Source: Bacteroidota bacterium (GTDB lineage Bacteria; Bacteroidota; Bacteroidia; Cytophagales; Cyclobacteriaceae). From it: 33,162 nucleotides of DNA. The notes beneath the pieces were generated by a model, which saw only the letters and a program-made list of their open reading frames with translations, was not told the origin of the DNA and made no database searches. Made by a program: the position numbers and the translations under genes. The stretch covers positions 1 to 33,162 of the forward strand of contig JAEZBX010000268.1 of assembly GCA_023412765.1 (NCBI GenBank), written 5' to 3'. Shown piece after piece: positions 7,801 through 16,801 of the stretch (positions are counted from its first letter, which is position 1; every line of letters begins with the position of its first letter).

Positions 7801-9258
7801 CTAAACTTCTTCAAGCTTCTTGGTAATTAACGCGTTAGCAACCTTCGGGTCCGCTTTTCCCTTGCTTCGCTTCATTACCTCACCCATAAACATTCCTACG
7901 ATACCCTTCTTTCCGTTTTTGTATTCTTCAACCTTTAATGGAAATTCCTTGAGCACTTCATCAACAATGGGAATGATAGCATCGTGATTGCTTTCCTGGA
8001 TCAGGTTAAGTTGCTGTGCAACATCCAGCGCCGACTTGTTGGGTTGCTTTAGCAACTCAGGGAATATACGCTGAGAAGCGACAGAAAAACTGACCTTTCC
8101 CGAATCAACCAATCCGATTAATTCGCTCAATACCTTTGGTTGTATTGGAAACTCGTCGGCGGTTAATCCTAGTTCGTTCAAATGGTATTTCACCGGCCCC
8201 ATCACCCAATTAGAGGCAGCCTTATAATTTTTGTCAAGCCTGCACAATTCTTCAAAATATAAAGCCACATCTTTCGAATCGGTGAGCACCTGCGCATCGT
8301 ACTCAGGTAATTTGAACTCGGTAATATATTTATTGTAAAGCTCTCTAGGCAACGCCGGCATGGTAGCCTTAATTTCATTTAGCCATTCGTCTGAAACTTC
8401 CATCGGACTTAAATCCGGATCTGGAAAATAGCGGTAATCATTCAGCTCTTCTTTAGTGCGCATGCTGTGTGTGAGTCCTGTAGCAGCATCAAACGTGCGC
8501 GTCTCTGAAGGTATCGCATTCCCTTTTTCTATTTCTTCTATTTGTCGTTGTATCTCATGATCAATGGCGCGCTGGACGTTTCTAATGGAGTTCATATTCT
8601 TTACCTCCACTTTCTTTCCAAATTCTTTGGCACCCTTAAGCATCACAGAAATGTTTGCGTCGCACCGCAATGATCCTTCCTCCATATTCCCATCACAGAT
8701 TTCAAGGTATCGCACCAATTTCCGGATTTCTGTAAGATAAGCATATGCCTCATCCGACGACCTCATGTCAGGCATGCTCACAATTTCGATCAACGGTACG
8801 CCTGCACGGTTAAAATCGACCAATGTATCGACCTCGGTCGCCAGGTGCATCGATTTGCCCGCATCCTCTTCTATATGTATGCGGTGCAGTGCAATATTGC
8901 GCTCACCATCTTTCGAGTTAATCGTTATAAACCCACCCTTGCAAATTGGTGTACGGTCCTGAGTGATCTGATATCCTTTCGGAAGATCTGGATAAAAATA
9001 GTTCTTGCGATCAAAAATGTTGAACCGCGAAATTTCACAATGACATGCCAATCCCATCTTAATTGCATACTCAACTACCCGCTTGTTCAAGCGTGGGAGC
9101 GTACCAGGGTGTGCTAATGTGATGACACTTATATTGGTATTGGGAAGACTTCCGTACTCGGTGGAATCGGTATTATAGATCTTACTCTTTGTCAGAAGTT
9201 GAGCGTGCACCTCTAGACCGATCACAGCAACATATTTATCTCTTACCGATTTGTCCAT
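7801..9258 (-). CDS. gatB: Aspartyl/glutamyl-tRNA amidotransferase subunit B
   Basis: 485 residues, normal family length. The GatB N-terminal signature VIGLEVHAQL is followed by GSLPNTN, then KNYFYPDLPKGYQITQ and DFNRAGVPLIEIVS. The mid-region GSLRCDANISV and the C-terminal YqeY-like tRNA-binding domain (about 330-485, with GKKGIVGMFMGEVMKRSKGKADP near the end) are all present. With GatA and GatC, which are not in this window, it converts Glu-tRNA(Gln) or Asp-tRNA(Asn) into the amide forms; GatB carries the kinase active site. I use ATG 9258 (MDKSVRDKY) rather than an in-frame TTG nine bases upstream. It follows alaS by 80 bp and precedes the tlpA-like gene by 6 bp. Confidence 0.97.
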   Translation of the reverse strand: MDKSVRDKYVAVIGLEVHAQLLTKSKIYNTDSTEYGSLPNTNISVITLAHPGTLPRLNKRVVEYAIKMGLACHCEISRFNIFDRKNYFYPDLPKGYQITQDRTPICKGGFITINSKDGERNIALHRIHIEEDAGKSMHLATEVDTLVDFNRAGVPLIEIVSMPDMRSSDEAYAYLTEIRKLVRYLEICDGNMEEGSLRCDANISVMLKGAKEFGKKVEVKNMNSIRNVQRAIDHEIQRQIEEIEKGNAIPSETRTFDAATGLTHSMRTKEELNDYRYFPDPDLSPMEVSDEWLNEIKATMPALPRELYNKYITEFKLPEYDAQVLTDSKDVALYFEELCRLDKNYKAASNWVMGPVKYHLNELGLTADEFPIQPKVLSELIGLVDSGKVSFSVASQRIFPELLKQPNKSALDVAQQLNLIQESNHDAIIPIVDEVLKEFPLKVEEYKNGKKGIVGMFMGEVMKRSKGKADPKVANALITKKLEEV

Positions 9259-9338
9259 TGTTTTCAATCATTCAGCATAAACGCACATCTTACAACCCAT
9301 CAGCGATGGAAAAGGCTCCGGGATCCGTCAATTTCAGG

Positions 9339-11957
9339 CTAATTTGTTATCAATTTACGAGCTTTTTCTAAAACAGCGTCCAGACCATTCAAGTTCTTCC
9401 CGCCAGCTGTTGCAAAGAAAGGCTGTCCGCCGCCACCACCATCAATCTCCCTGGCGAGTTCCTTCACGAGATTACCTGCATGATACTTATTCGTCTGCGC
9501 CAATTTTTCTCCAATCATTACTGCTACCTGAGGTTTGTTGGCGACGTCTGCCGCAAGCACCAAAAGCAAATCGTCGAATTGATTTCTTAACCCGTAGGCA
9601 ATGTTTTTTAATGATTCAGCATTGCTTACTGAGACGCGCTCAATAATGAGGTGGTAGCCGTTACTTTTTGTTGCTTTGCGCGCCAAATCTTCTTTCAGTC
9701 TGTTAGCCTGCTCCTGCTCAAATTCGCCCACCTTTTTTTCGAGAGCATGTTTCTCCTCCAACAGGTTACGCGCAGAAGTAAGAATATCTTTTGGATTTTT
9801 AAGCAGGCGTCGGAGCTCATCCAATACGTTCAACTCGTCACGAACAAATCGCTCAGCGCCTTCTGCGGTTATAGCCTCTATTCTTCTCACACCTGCGGCT
9901 ACAGAACTTTCGGAAATAATCTTGAACAATCCGATGTTTCCTGTCGATGGCACATGGGTTCCTCCGCAGAGTTCCACCGAGAAAGTAGGATCGAATGTAA
10001 TTACTCTGACAAAGTCGCCATACTTTTCACCAAAGAGCGCCATAGCTCCGAGCGATTTTGCTTTTTCAATTGGCACGTTCCGCTTCTCGTCAAGTTTGAT
10101 GTTTTCCCGTATCTTTTCGTTGACAATTTTTTCTACCTGGAGAATTTCTTCCGCTGTCATCGCGGCAAAATGAGAGAAGTCAAAACGAAGAACCTTGTCG
10201 TTCACCAGAGAACCCTTTTGCTCAACATGTTTTCCCAACACCTGACGCAAAGCGGCATGTAGCAAGTGCGTTGCAGAGTGGTTATTCATTGATAGTTCAC
10301 GCTGACGCATGTTCACCACTGCATGAAAAATTGAACCTGGGTTGTCGGGTACCTTTTCGGCTACATGCACGATCAAATCGTTTTCCTTCTTCGTATCAAC
10401 AATGAGTATTTTCTCATTTGCACTTTCAATGAATCCGGTATCACCTACCTGGCCACCGCTTTCAGCATAGAACGGCGTCTGATCGAACACAAGCTGAATG
10501 AGCTCCTTATTCTTCTGTTTAATCTTTCTGTATTTGGTGATGTTCACTTCGGCCTCCAGATTCTCATATCCGATGAATTCGGTCTTTTGTTCTTTGCCCA
10601 CCACAACCCAGTCGCCGGTTTCTTTTGTCGCAGCTGCTTTGGACCGTGTCTTCTGTTTCTCCATCTCAACTTCAAATCCTCGTTCATCTACAGAGTAGCC
10701 TTTTTCACGAGCAATCAACGATGTGAGGTCGAAGGGAAATCCAAAGGTGTCGTAAAGTTCAAAGGCCTGCTCACCGCTTACAGTTTTATCCGTGAGTTCT
10801 GCCTCAATATTCTCAAGACGTTTTAATCCTTTTTCAAGTGTTCTCAGGAAAGAGGTTTCTTCCTCGAAGATAACTTTGCTTACATATTCATTCTGTTTTT
10901 CAAGTTCCGGAAATACATCGTTCAGCTGACTACCCAACACCTGTACAAGTTTGCAGATAAAAGGCTCTTTGAAATTCAGGAAAGTGAAACCATAACGTAC
11001 CGCCCGTCTTAAAATTCTCCTTATCACATAGCCGGCGCCTGTGTTGGATGGCAATTGTCCATCTGCTATAGCAAAAGAAACTGCGCGAACGTGATCTGCC
11101 ATCACACGCATTGCGATGTCAGTCTTTTCATCCTGCTTGTAAGGAACCTGCGCCGCCTTTGAGATGAATTCTATCAATGGAGAAAACACATCCGTATCAT
11201 AATTGGATGTTTTTTTCTGGATCGCCATGCAGAGTCTCTCGAAACCCATACCTGTATCCACATGCTGGGCAGGTAATTTTTCAAGTGAACCATCTGCCTT
11301 GCGATTGAATTCCATAAAGACAAGGTTCCAGATTTCTACAACTTGCGGATGGTCATTGTTGACGAGGTCCTTTCCTGCCTTCTTTTTTACTTCTTCTTCG
11401 GGTCGCAGGTCAATATGGATTTCAGAACAAGGTCCGCATGGACCCATCTCACCCATCTCCCAAAAATTATCTTTCTTATTGCCGTTCAGTATACGGTCTT
11501 CGCCGATGTATTTTTTCCAACAATCGTGAGCCTCCTGGTCGAATTGGAGGTTCTCATTCTTATCTCCTTCAAAAACAGTTACGTACAACCTGTCTTTCGG
11601 TAGTTTGTATTCAACGGTCAACAACTCCCAGGCCCATTCGATAGCCTCCTTTTTAAAATAATCGCCAAACGACCAATTGCCCAGCATTTCGAACATGGTG
11701 TGGTGATAGGTGTCGATTCCCACCTCTTCCAGGTCATTATGTTTGCCGCTGACTCGCAGACATTTTTGCGTATCCGCAATACGCGAACTCTTGGTCGTGG
11801 CATTGCCAAGGAAAATATCCTTAAACTGAACCATTCCCGAATTGGTAAACAATAAAGTCGGGTCATTCTTCAATACCAATGGCGCAGAGGGTACAATGGC
11901 ATGACCTTTACTGGCGAAAAAATCTAAAAACTTTTTTCTGATCGTTGCTGAATCCAT
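9339..11957 (-). CDS. alaS: Alanyl-tRNA synthetase
   Basis: 872 residues, full length. The N-terminal class II aminoacylation domain includes PTLLFTNSGMVQFK (33-46), HHTMFEMLGNWSFGDYFK (85-102) and DTGMGFERL (234-242). The editing domain carries the zinc ligands H560, H564 (NHSATHLLH), C664 and H668 (CGGTH). The C-terminal DHHA1 domain ends with GGGGGQPFFATAGG near 840-853. It attaches alanine to tRNA(Ala) in the cytoplasm and hydrolyses Ser- and Gly-tRNA(Ala). ATG 11957 is preceded by an A-rich leader (TTAAAAAA). The spacer 11958-12134 separates it from the divergent CapA-like gene and should hold both promoters. Confidence 0.98.
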   Translation of the reverse strand: MDSATIRKKFLDFFASKGHAIVPSAPLVLKNDPTLLFTNSGMVQFKDIFLGNATTKSSRIADTQKCLRVSGKHNDLEEVGIDTYHHTMFEMLGNWSFGDYFKKEAIEWAWELLTVEYKLPKDRLYVTVFEGDKNENLQFDQEAHDCWKKYIGEDRILNGNKKDNFWEMGEMGPCGPCSEIHIDLRPEEEVKKKAGKDLVNNDHPQVVEIWNLVFMEFNRKADGSLEKLPAQHVDTGMGFERLCMAIQKKTSNYDTDVFSPLIEFISKAAQVPYKQDEKTDIAMRVMADHVRAVSFAIADGQLPSNTGAGYVIRRILRRAVRYGFTFLNFKEPFICKLVQVLGSQLNDVFPELEKQNEYVSKVIFEEETSFLRTLEKGLKRLENIEAELTDKTVSGEQAFELYDTFGFPFDLTSLIAREKGYSVDERGFEVEMEKQKTRSKAAATKETGDWVVVGKEQKTEFIGYENLEAEVNITKYRKIKQKNKELIQLVFDQTPFYAESGGQVGDTGFIESANEKILIVDTKKENDLIVHVAEKVPDNPGSIFHAVVNMRQRELSMNNHSATHLLHAALRQVLGKHVEQKGSLVNDKVLRFDFSHFAAMTAEEILQVEKIVNEKIRENIKLDEKRNVPIEKAKSLGAMALFGEKYGDFVRVITFDPTFSVELCGGTHVPSTGNIGLFKIISESSVAAGVRRIEAITAEGAERFVRDELNVLDELRRLLKNPKDILTSARNLLEEKHALEKKVGEFEQEQANRLKEDLARKATKSNGYHLIIERVSVSNAESLKNIAYGLRNQFDDLLLVLAADVANKPQVAVMIGEKLAQTNKYHAGNLVKELAREIDGGGGGQPFFATAGGKNLNGLDAVLEKARKLITN

Positions 11958-12134
11958 TTTTTTAACCGCAATCCATGAATAACCGAACTGGCGCCAAAAT
12001 CCTTCTTGTTAGTCTTTGGCACCAGACACGTTATAGCTGTCTTATTTATAAACAAACCACAAAATTAACCCCATTGACGGAGTTTAAGATGCCATAATGG
12101 ATTTTTTTATTTCTTTGCGTCCGAATCTGTGCCT

Positions 12135-13262
12135 ATGCGACCATACCTTCTCTTACCTGTCATTTTTATTTGTTCAATACTAAATGCGCAGGATCGCGAC
12201 AGTTCATTAATTGACCTGGACACGGTTACGATACATGATATAGATACTATGTCGGTAGCGGTCACAGATTCGATCCCGACGAAAATTGATACACTTTCAA
12301 TCATTGGCGTTGGGGATATCATGATGGGTACTAATTATCCGGAAGACAGACTTCCGCCAAATGACGGCGAACATTTATTGAGAAATGTTGAATCTGTTTT
12401 GCGCGATGCTGATGTAACATTCGGGAACCTCGAAGGGACACTTCTCGATGACGGAGGCGTGCCAAAAAAATGCAATGATCCGAAAGTTTGCTATGCCTTC
12501 AGAACTCCTGTTAGATATGTAAAGAATTTGGTGAGTGCCGGCTTTGACATTGTAAGTCTTGCAAACAACCACGCAGGTGATATGGGAGATCCAGGCCGAA
12601 TCAGCACAATGGAGACGCTGATACAGGCGAACATATTACACGCCGGTCAGCTGAGTCAACCAACAGCCATTTTTCAAAAAGACAGCATTACATACGGACT
12701 TGCAGCCTTCTCTCCGAACAGCAACTGTGTTGATATCAATGATATAGCTGGCGCCGTAAGAATAGTAGAAGAACTGGATTCGATCTGCGATGTGGTGATT
12801 GTTTCATTTCATGGCGGTGCCGAGGGTGCGAAATTTCAAAATGTGCCTCGCACGAATGAGATGTATTATGGAGAAAACCGCGGCGATGTTTATAAATTTT
12901 CGCATACATTAATTGATGCCGGAGCGGATATTGTCTTCGGCCATGGGCCCCACGTTACCAGGGCAGTAGAAGTTTACAACGAACGATTCATCGCTTACAG
13001 CTTGGGCAACTTTGCCACCTACCGCGGTATCAGCGTGAGCGGTGTAAACGGTTTGGCACCAATCATCAAAGTGTTTACTGACACGCAAGGTAAATTTATC
13101 CATGGGAAGATAATACCTACTTATCAGACGTATGAAACTGGAGTTAGGATTGATCCTCAAAATCAGGTAATTAAGTTGATTCAGGAATTGACTAAAAAAG
13201 ATTTTCCTGAATCGCAGATTCACATTGACGAGAATGGTTTAATTACTTACCTTGCTCAATAA
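12135..13262 (+). CDS. CapA-family (PGA_cap) metallophosphatase-like secreted protein
   Basis: 375 residues starting at ATG 12135, two codons inside a longer GTG frame. The signal peptide (1-18) ends NAQ. The PGA_cap domain (about 55-325) has GVGDIMMGTNYP, FGNLEGTLLD, SLANNHAGDMG, VSFHGGAEG and GADIVFGHGPHVTRAVE..ERFIAYSLGNF, matching the calcineurin-like fold with His/Asp/Asn metal ligands. CapA/PgsA members take part in poly-gamma-glutamate export, but many Bacteroidota homologues are stand-alone and their substrate is unknown. No capB or capC is nearby, so a capsule role is not supported here. The stop is one base from the MerR gene start. TTTCTTTGCGT lies just upstream of the start. Confidence 0.88.
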   Translation: MRPYLLLPVIFICSILNAQDRDSSLIDLDTVTIHDIDTMSVAVTDSIPTKIDTLSIIGVGDIMMGTNYPEDRLPPNDGEHLLRNVESVLRDADVTFGNLEGTLLDDGGVPKKCNDPKVCYAFRTPVRYVKNLVSAGFDIVSLANNHAGDMGDPGRISTMETLIQANILHAGQLSQPTAIFQKDSITYGLAAFSPNSNCVDINDIAGAVRIVEELDSICDVVIVSFHGGAEGAKFQNVPRTNEMYYGENRGDVYKFSHTLIDAGADIVFGHGPHVTRAVEVYNERFIAYSLGNFATYRGISVSGVNGLAPIIKVFTDTQGKFIHGKIIPTYQTYETGVRIDPQNQVIKLIQELTKKDFPESQIHIDENGLITYLAQ

Positions 13263-13263
13263 C

Positions 13264-13602
13264 ATGGCTTACAAGGAAAAAGAAATTGAAAAGCTTTACT
13301 ACTCCATAGGAGAAGTGGCTGATATATTTAGCGTTGCTCCATCGCTTATCCGTTTTTGGGAATCAGAATTCGAATTGATTAAACCAAAAAAGAATCGGAA
13401 GGGAAATCGCCAGTTTACCAAGGAAGACATCGATAATGTTCGCACCATATACCACTTGGTAAAAGAAAAAGGATTTACACTCCAGGGTGCAAAAGACATG
13501 CTGCGTAATGATACGCAAGCCGTTCGTGATAAGATAGAGTTTATCGATTCCTTGAAACGCGTGCGTGGTTTTCTGGTAGAACTGCGCGACCGAATGCATT
13601 AA
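13264..13602 (+). CDS. MerR-family transcriptional regulator
   Basis: 112 residues from ATG 13264; an in-frame TTG start inside the previous gene is less likely. The N-terminal winged helix-turn-helix covers about 11-80: LYYSIGEVADIF (helix 1-turn), PSLIRFWESEF (recognition helix and the R.W/Y.SEF motif) and GNRQFTKEDIDNVRTIYHLV. A short C-terminal helix (KGFTLQGAKDMLR...RVRGFLVELRD) may dimerise. No cysteine or ligand-binding domain is seen, so it is a minimal MerR, possibly sensing nothing by itself. Only one base separates it from the CapA-like gene, so co-translation is likely. Its target genes are not shown by the sequence. Confidence 0.92.
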   Translation: MAYKEKEIEKLYYSIGEVADIFSVAPSLIRFWESEFELIKPKKNRKGNRQFTKEDIDNVRTIYHLVKEKGFTLQGAKDMLRNDTQAVRDKIEFIDSLKRVRGFLVELRDRMH

Positions 13603-13657
13603 GCAAATACGCTGCGTATCTCGTTGTATTTTATAGTTGCTTTCGATATTTAAAACG

Positions 13658-13687
13658 TTGGGTGTTATCGTTGGTCCAGTATTTTTT
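13658..13687 (+). promoter_or_regulatory. Possible Bacteroidota-type promoter of dprA
   Basis: TTG at 13658-13660 is followed after 19 bases by TATTTTTT (13680-13687), close to the known Bacteroidota -33 TTTG / -7 TAnnTTTG pattern but with T in place of the last G. The leader to the dprA ATG would be about 25 bases. This is a weak match without experimental support. Confidence 0.3.
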
Positions 13688-13719
13688 CTTTGGCCTCAAA
13701 AATTTTCTGAACCGTTGTC

Positions 13720-14829
13720 ATGGATCAAAACCGGCTCTCGCTATTAGCATTACATTTTATTCCTGGTATTGGTAATCAAATCATGAGACAACTGATTAGT
13801 TATTGTGGCTCAGCTGATCGCGTTTTCAAAACACCAAAGGGAAAACTCCAGAAGATACCAGGCATAGGCGACGTGACTGCGCAGGCAATCATTACTGGAA
13901 AATACTTTGTTGCTGCAGAAAAAGAAGTTCGGAATGCGGAAAAGGAAAATGTAAATCTCATATTCTTCACCGACAAGAATTATCCATCCCGGTTAAAACA
14001 AATTCCCGATGCACCTTCCCTACTTTATACAAAAGGAAGTATTGATTTCGAGAACCCGAAAGCAGTTGCAATTGTAGGAACGCGAAAGGCAACCGACTAT
14101 GGTAGAGATTGCGTCTCAGAACTAGTTAGCAGTCTTCAACAGCACGACGCACTGATCATCAGTGGTCTGGCTTATGGCATCGACATACTCGCCCACAAGC
14201 ATGCATTAAAAAATGGTCTCCCTACCATCGGTATTATGGGAAGCGGAATAGACATCATGTACCCATACTCTCACCTAGAGACGGCAAAGAAAATGCTGGC
14301 TCGCGGCGGACTTGTGACTGAGAATCCGCTCGGCACAAAACCGGATGCTCATAATTTCCCTGCACGTAATCGAATTATTGCAGGTCTTTGCGATGTGCTT
14401 ATTGTGGTCGAGGCTGCACTTAAAGGCGGTGCACTAATAACGGCAGAGATTGCCAACACATATAATAAAGACGTCCTGGCTTTTCCCGGAAATGTTGGGC
14501 GAAGTTATTCTGAGGGATGCAATGGCCTTATCAAAGCTAACAAGGCCAACCTCATAACGTCCATTACCGATCTCGAGTATATTATGAACTGGAATGCGGA
14601 AATAAAGAATCCTCCAAAGAAAGAGATGCTAGTTCTGGAAACTTATGAACCCGACGAGCAAGCTATCCTTAAGTTATTAATTGAAAATAAAAATCAGTTG
14701 ATGATTGATGAGCTGGCGTGGCGATCGGGTTTTGCTATCGGAAAGCTTGCATCGTTGCTGCTGGCGCTTGAGTTCAAAGGTGTTATTTCAACCATGCCAG
14801 GCAATGTATATAAATTGGTAAAGACTTAA
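13720..14829 (+). CDS. dprA: DNA-processing protein DprA
   Basis: 369 residues, normal length. The N-terminal region carries helix-hairpin-helix-like motifs (IPGIGNQI at 14-21, KIPGIGDVTAQAI at 45-57). The Rossmann-like DprA domain spans about 80-290 with VGTRKATDYG (119-128), ISGLAYGID (147-155), FPARNRIIAGL (213-223), GGALITAEIA (236-245) and FPGN (255-258). A winged-helix DML1-like domain closes the protein (about 310-365). In naturally competent bacteria DprA binds incoming single-stranded DNA and loads RecA; many non-competent bacteria also keep it. It runs toward the TPR gene, with only seven bases between the two stop codons. Confidence 0.96.
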   Translation: MDQNRLSLLALHFIPGIGNQIMRQLISYCGSADRVFKTPKGKLQKIPGIGDVTAQAIITGKYFVAAEKEVRNAEKENVNLIFFTDKNYPSRLKQIPDAPSLLYTKGSIDFENPKAVAIVGTRKATDYGRDCVSELVSSLQQHDALIISGLAYGIDILAHKHALKNGLPTIGIMGSGIDIMYPYSHLETAKKMLARGGLVTENPLGTKPDAHNFPARNRIIAGLCDVLIVVEAALKGGALITAEIANTYNKDVLAFPGNVGRSYSEGCNGLIKANKANLITSITDLEYIMNWNAEIKNPPKKEMLVLETYEPDEQAILKLLIENKNQLMIDELAWRSGFAIGKLASLLLALEFKGVISTMPGNVYKLVKT

Positions 14830-14836
14830 ATGCTGA

Positions 14837-15466
14837 TCAATCTTCAGTATCCTGATTTTTCTGATTACATTTTTCTTTAATCACTTCATATGCTTTGTGA
14901 TCGCCAAGCTCACCTGCCTTGCTTAGATCCAGGCAGCCGTTTTTCATATCCCCAAAATTGATCCGCAGAATACCGCGCATATAGTATGCATCCACGTTGG
15001 TCGGATTTATTTGGATGATCTTTGTACAATCGTTAATTGCATCCTCGTAAGCCAGCAAGAATTGCTTAGCCCTGCCCCTGTTAAAATATGCCTCAATATA
15101 ATTTTCGTTGATACCAATAGCAGCACTGTAGTCGGCGATTGCACCATAGTAATCCTGAAGCTTCATCTTTACGTTACCTCGAGCGAAGAAGGCATCAGCA
15201 AACTTCGGATTTTTTTCCAGCGCAAGATTGTAATCCTTCATCGCGCCATGCCTGTCATCGAAGTTGTCCTTTATATTTCCTCTGAGATAATAAGCAGGAG
15301 AGTAATTGGGATCCATGCTAACAGCTTTATTCAAATTCAGAATGGCTTCCATGAATTCATTCTTTTCATACAACTCTCTGCCTATACGCGTCAATTCTTT
15401 GGCGTTTTGGGAGAAAGCCATTGATGAGATAAACACAAATCCAACAATTAAATGACAGCGTTTCAT
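14837..15466 (-). CDS. Secreted TPR-repeat protein
   Basis: 209 residues from ATG 15466 (MKRCHLIV); a TTG start 21 bases upstream only adds a Lys/Ser-rich tail. A signal peptide (1-19) ends AFS-Q. At least five tetratricopeptide repeats follow: RIGRELYEKNEFMEAILNLN, AYYLRGNIKDNFDDRHGAMK, AFFARGNVKMKLQDYYGAIA, AYFNRGRAKQFLLAYEDAIN, and AYYMRGILRINFGDMKNGCL. The order and the GCLDLSKAGELGDHKAYEVI ending are typical of small periplasmic TPR scaffolds in Bacteroidota. It probably mediates protein contacts; partner unknown. It converges with dprA with no visible terminator between them. Confidence 0.88.
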   Translation of the reverse strand: MKRCHLIVGFVFISSMAFSQNAKELTRIGRELYEKNEFMEAILNLNKAVSMDPNYSPAYYLRGNIKDNFDDRHGAMKDYNLALEKNPKFADAFFARGNVKMKLQDYYGAIADYSAAIGINENYIEAYFNRGRAKQFLLAYEDAINDCTKIIQINPTNVDAYYMRGILRINFGDMKNGCLDLSKAGELGDHKAYEVIKEKCNQKNQDTED

Positions 15467-15596
15467 TGACTTTGATTTTTTGACCAACCTACCGGGATTT
15501 TTTGCCCTGAAATGATGGTCTTATACACTTCAAACAAAGAGAAAATTCAATGAAAACGCCTGGTAATCTGCGGTGTATCGTTACAAGGTAATATTT

Positions 15597-16448
15597 TCAG
15601 TGTATTGGAAATATTTCACCTGCCAGTTGGATAGCTTTTCCCAATTCAAGCAAGTTAACTTCGCTTTTTACCCCCTGGGATTCCAGGTAGTCGATGATTT
15701 TTTCTGTTGCAATATTTCCAACCAGATCGTCGTCAGCCATGGGGCATCCCCCGAAGCCAAGAATTGCGCCGTCGATTCGCTTGCATCCTGCCTTAAATGC
15801 AGATTCAATTTTTTCCATTGCGGTGTGCGGGGTGGAATGAAGATGGGCACCAATTTCCAAATTCGGGAATTGTTTTGAAATCAACTCAAACATTGTTGAA
15901 ATGCTTTGAGGGTTTGATGCTCCAATTGTATCGGCAATGGAGATGACATCAGATCCCAAGGTTTTTAATACATCAACAAATCCTACGACAAGGTCAGCAT
16001 CGTACGGATCTTTATATGGATTGCCAAATCCCATGCTAATGTATGTGACCAATTTCTTGTTTGATTTGTCACACGCATCTTTGATTTCTTCAACAACGTT
16101 CAGCGCTTCGCCAATCGTCTTGTTTGTGTTCCTCAATTGAAAAGTCTCGGATACAGAAAGAGGAAATCCCAGATAAGTAATCGCTTCATACTTACAAGCC
16201 TCAAACGCTCCCCGGGTATTTGCCACAATTGCAAGAAGTTTTGTATTGCTATCACCGATATCAATCTTCTCAAGAACTTCTGCTGTATCTCGAAGCTGGG
16301 GAATCATTTTCGGAGACACAAAACTTCCGAAATCAATAGTGTCGAATCCAACCTTAAGAAGCTGATTGATGTATCGCGCTTTTGCATTGGTTGGAATAAA
16401 TGTCTCCAGCCCTTGCATCGCATCCCTGGGACACTCGATTAGTTTCAT
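15597..16448 (-). CDS. Hydroxymethylglutaryl-CoA lyase
   Basis: 283 residues from ATG 16448 (MKLIECPRDAMQG). An in-frame extension upstream would translate a simple-sequence repeat and is rejected. The TIM-barrel HMGL-like domain begins with the metal/substrate motif ECPRDAMQG (E-x-PRDxxQ), followed by DFGSFVSPKMIPQLRD. The second half has DTIGASNPQSISTMFELI, HLHSTPHTAMEKI (metal-binding His-x-His) and GGCPMADDDLVGNIATE with the catalytic Cys at about residue 235. The enzyme splits HMG-CoA into acetoacetate and acetyl-CoA, the last step of leucine breakdown. No other leucine-degradation gene is nearby. The gene is upstream-flanked by the 16502-16642 repeat. Confidence 0.94.
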   Translation of the reverse strand: MKLIECPRDAMQGLETFIPTNAKARYINQLLKVGFDTIDFGSFVSPKMIPQLRDTAEVLEKIDIGDSNTKLLAIVANTRGAFEACKYEAITYLGFPLSVSETFQLRNTNKTIGEALNVVEEIKDACDKSNKKLVTYISMGFGNPYKDPYDADLVVGFVDVLKTLGSDVISIADTIGASNPQSISTMFELISKQFPNLEIGAHLHSTPHTAMEKIESAFKAGCKRIDGAILGFGGCPMADDDLVGNIATEKIIDYLESQGVKSEVNLLELGKAIQLAGEIFPIH

Positions 16449-16501
16449 GTTCAATCTTAGGAAGAGTATATGAGAATGCAAAATGGTCCTCAGTGGGTTA
16501 G

Positions 16502-16642
16502 AAGGTATAGGGTATAAGGTATAGGGGAAGGAAGGGGAATAAGGAGTAAGGAATAAGGAATAAGGTGTCAGCACATATACCTTATACCCTATACCCTATA
16601 CCTTCCCATATTCCTTATTCCCTATTCCTTATTCCTTACTCC
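16502..16642. repeat. Interleaved G/A-rich inverted repeats (A-B-A'-B' order)
   Basis: Two pairs of arms lie between the divergent HMG-CoA lyase and DUF1800 genes. A (16502-16516, AAGGTATAGGGTATA) is exactly complementary to A' (16590-16604). B (16543-16562, GGAGTAAGGAATAAGGAATA) is exactly complementary to B' (16623-16642). Because A' begins after B and ends before B', the stems cross rather than nest. The rest of 16449-16801 holds no gene and presumably the two start regions. Related units occur at 441-453 and 5681-5759. Confidence 0.7.
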
Positions 16643-16801
16643 TACTCCTCCCGATTCCGGAGGCCAACTTATCAACTAAGGTAAAATTCCTGAAAAGAAA
16701 ATACTTGCACTAAATCGGATGGTAATGCGCTTCATCCCCCCGTGCCATAGAACAATCAAATTTTGGGTATTAATTGACCTTGGTGAAACACCTGAATAAC
16801 T

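Noticed and set aside
9651..10826. Long plus-strand open frames inside alaS
   Set aside because: They are opposite a fully conserved alaS and carry no recognisable motif.
12135..13262. Poly-gamma-glutamate capsule locus
   Set aside because: Only a CapA-like gene is present; no CapB/CapC ligase genes are in the window.
16449..16574. Upstream extension of the HMG-CoA lyase frame by 42 codons
   Set aside because: It translates the simple-sequence repeat (Tyr/Pro/Ser/Leu-rich) and the family begins at MKLIECPRD.
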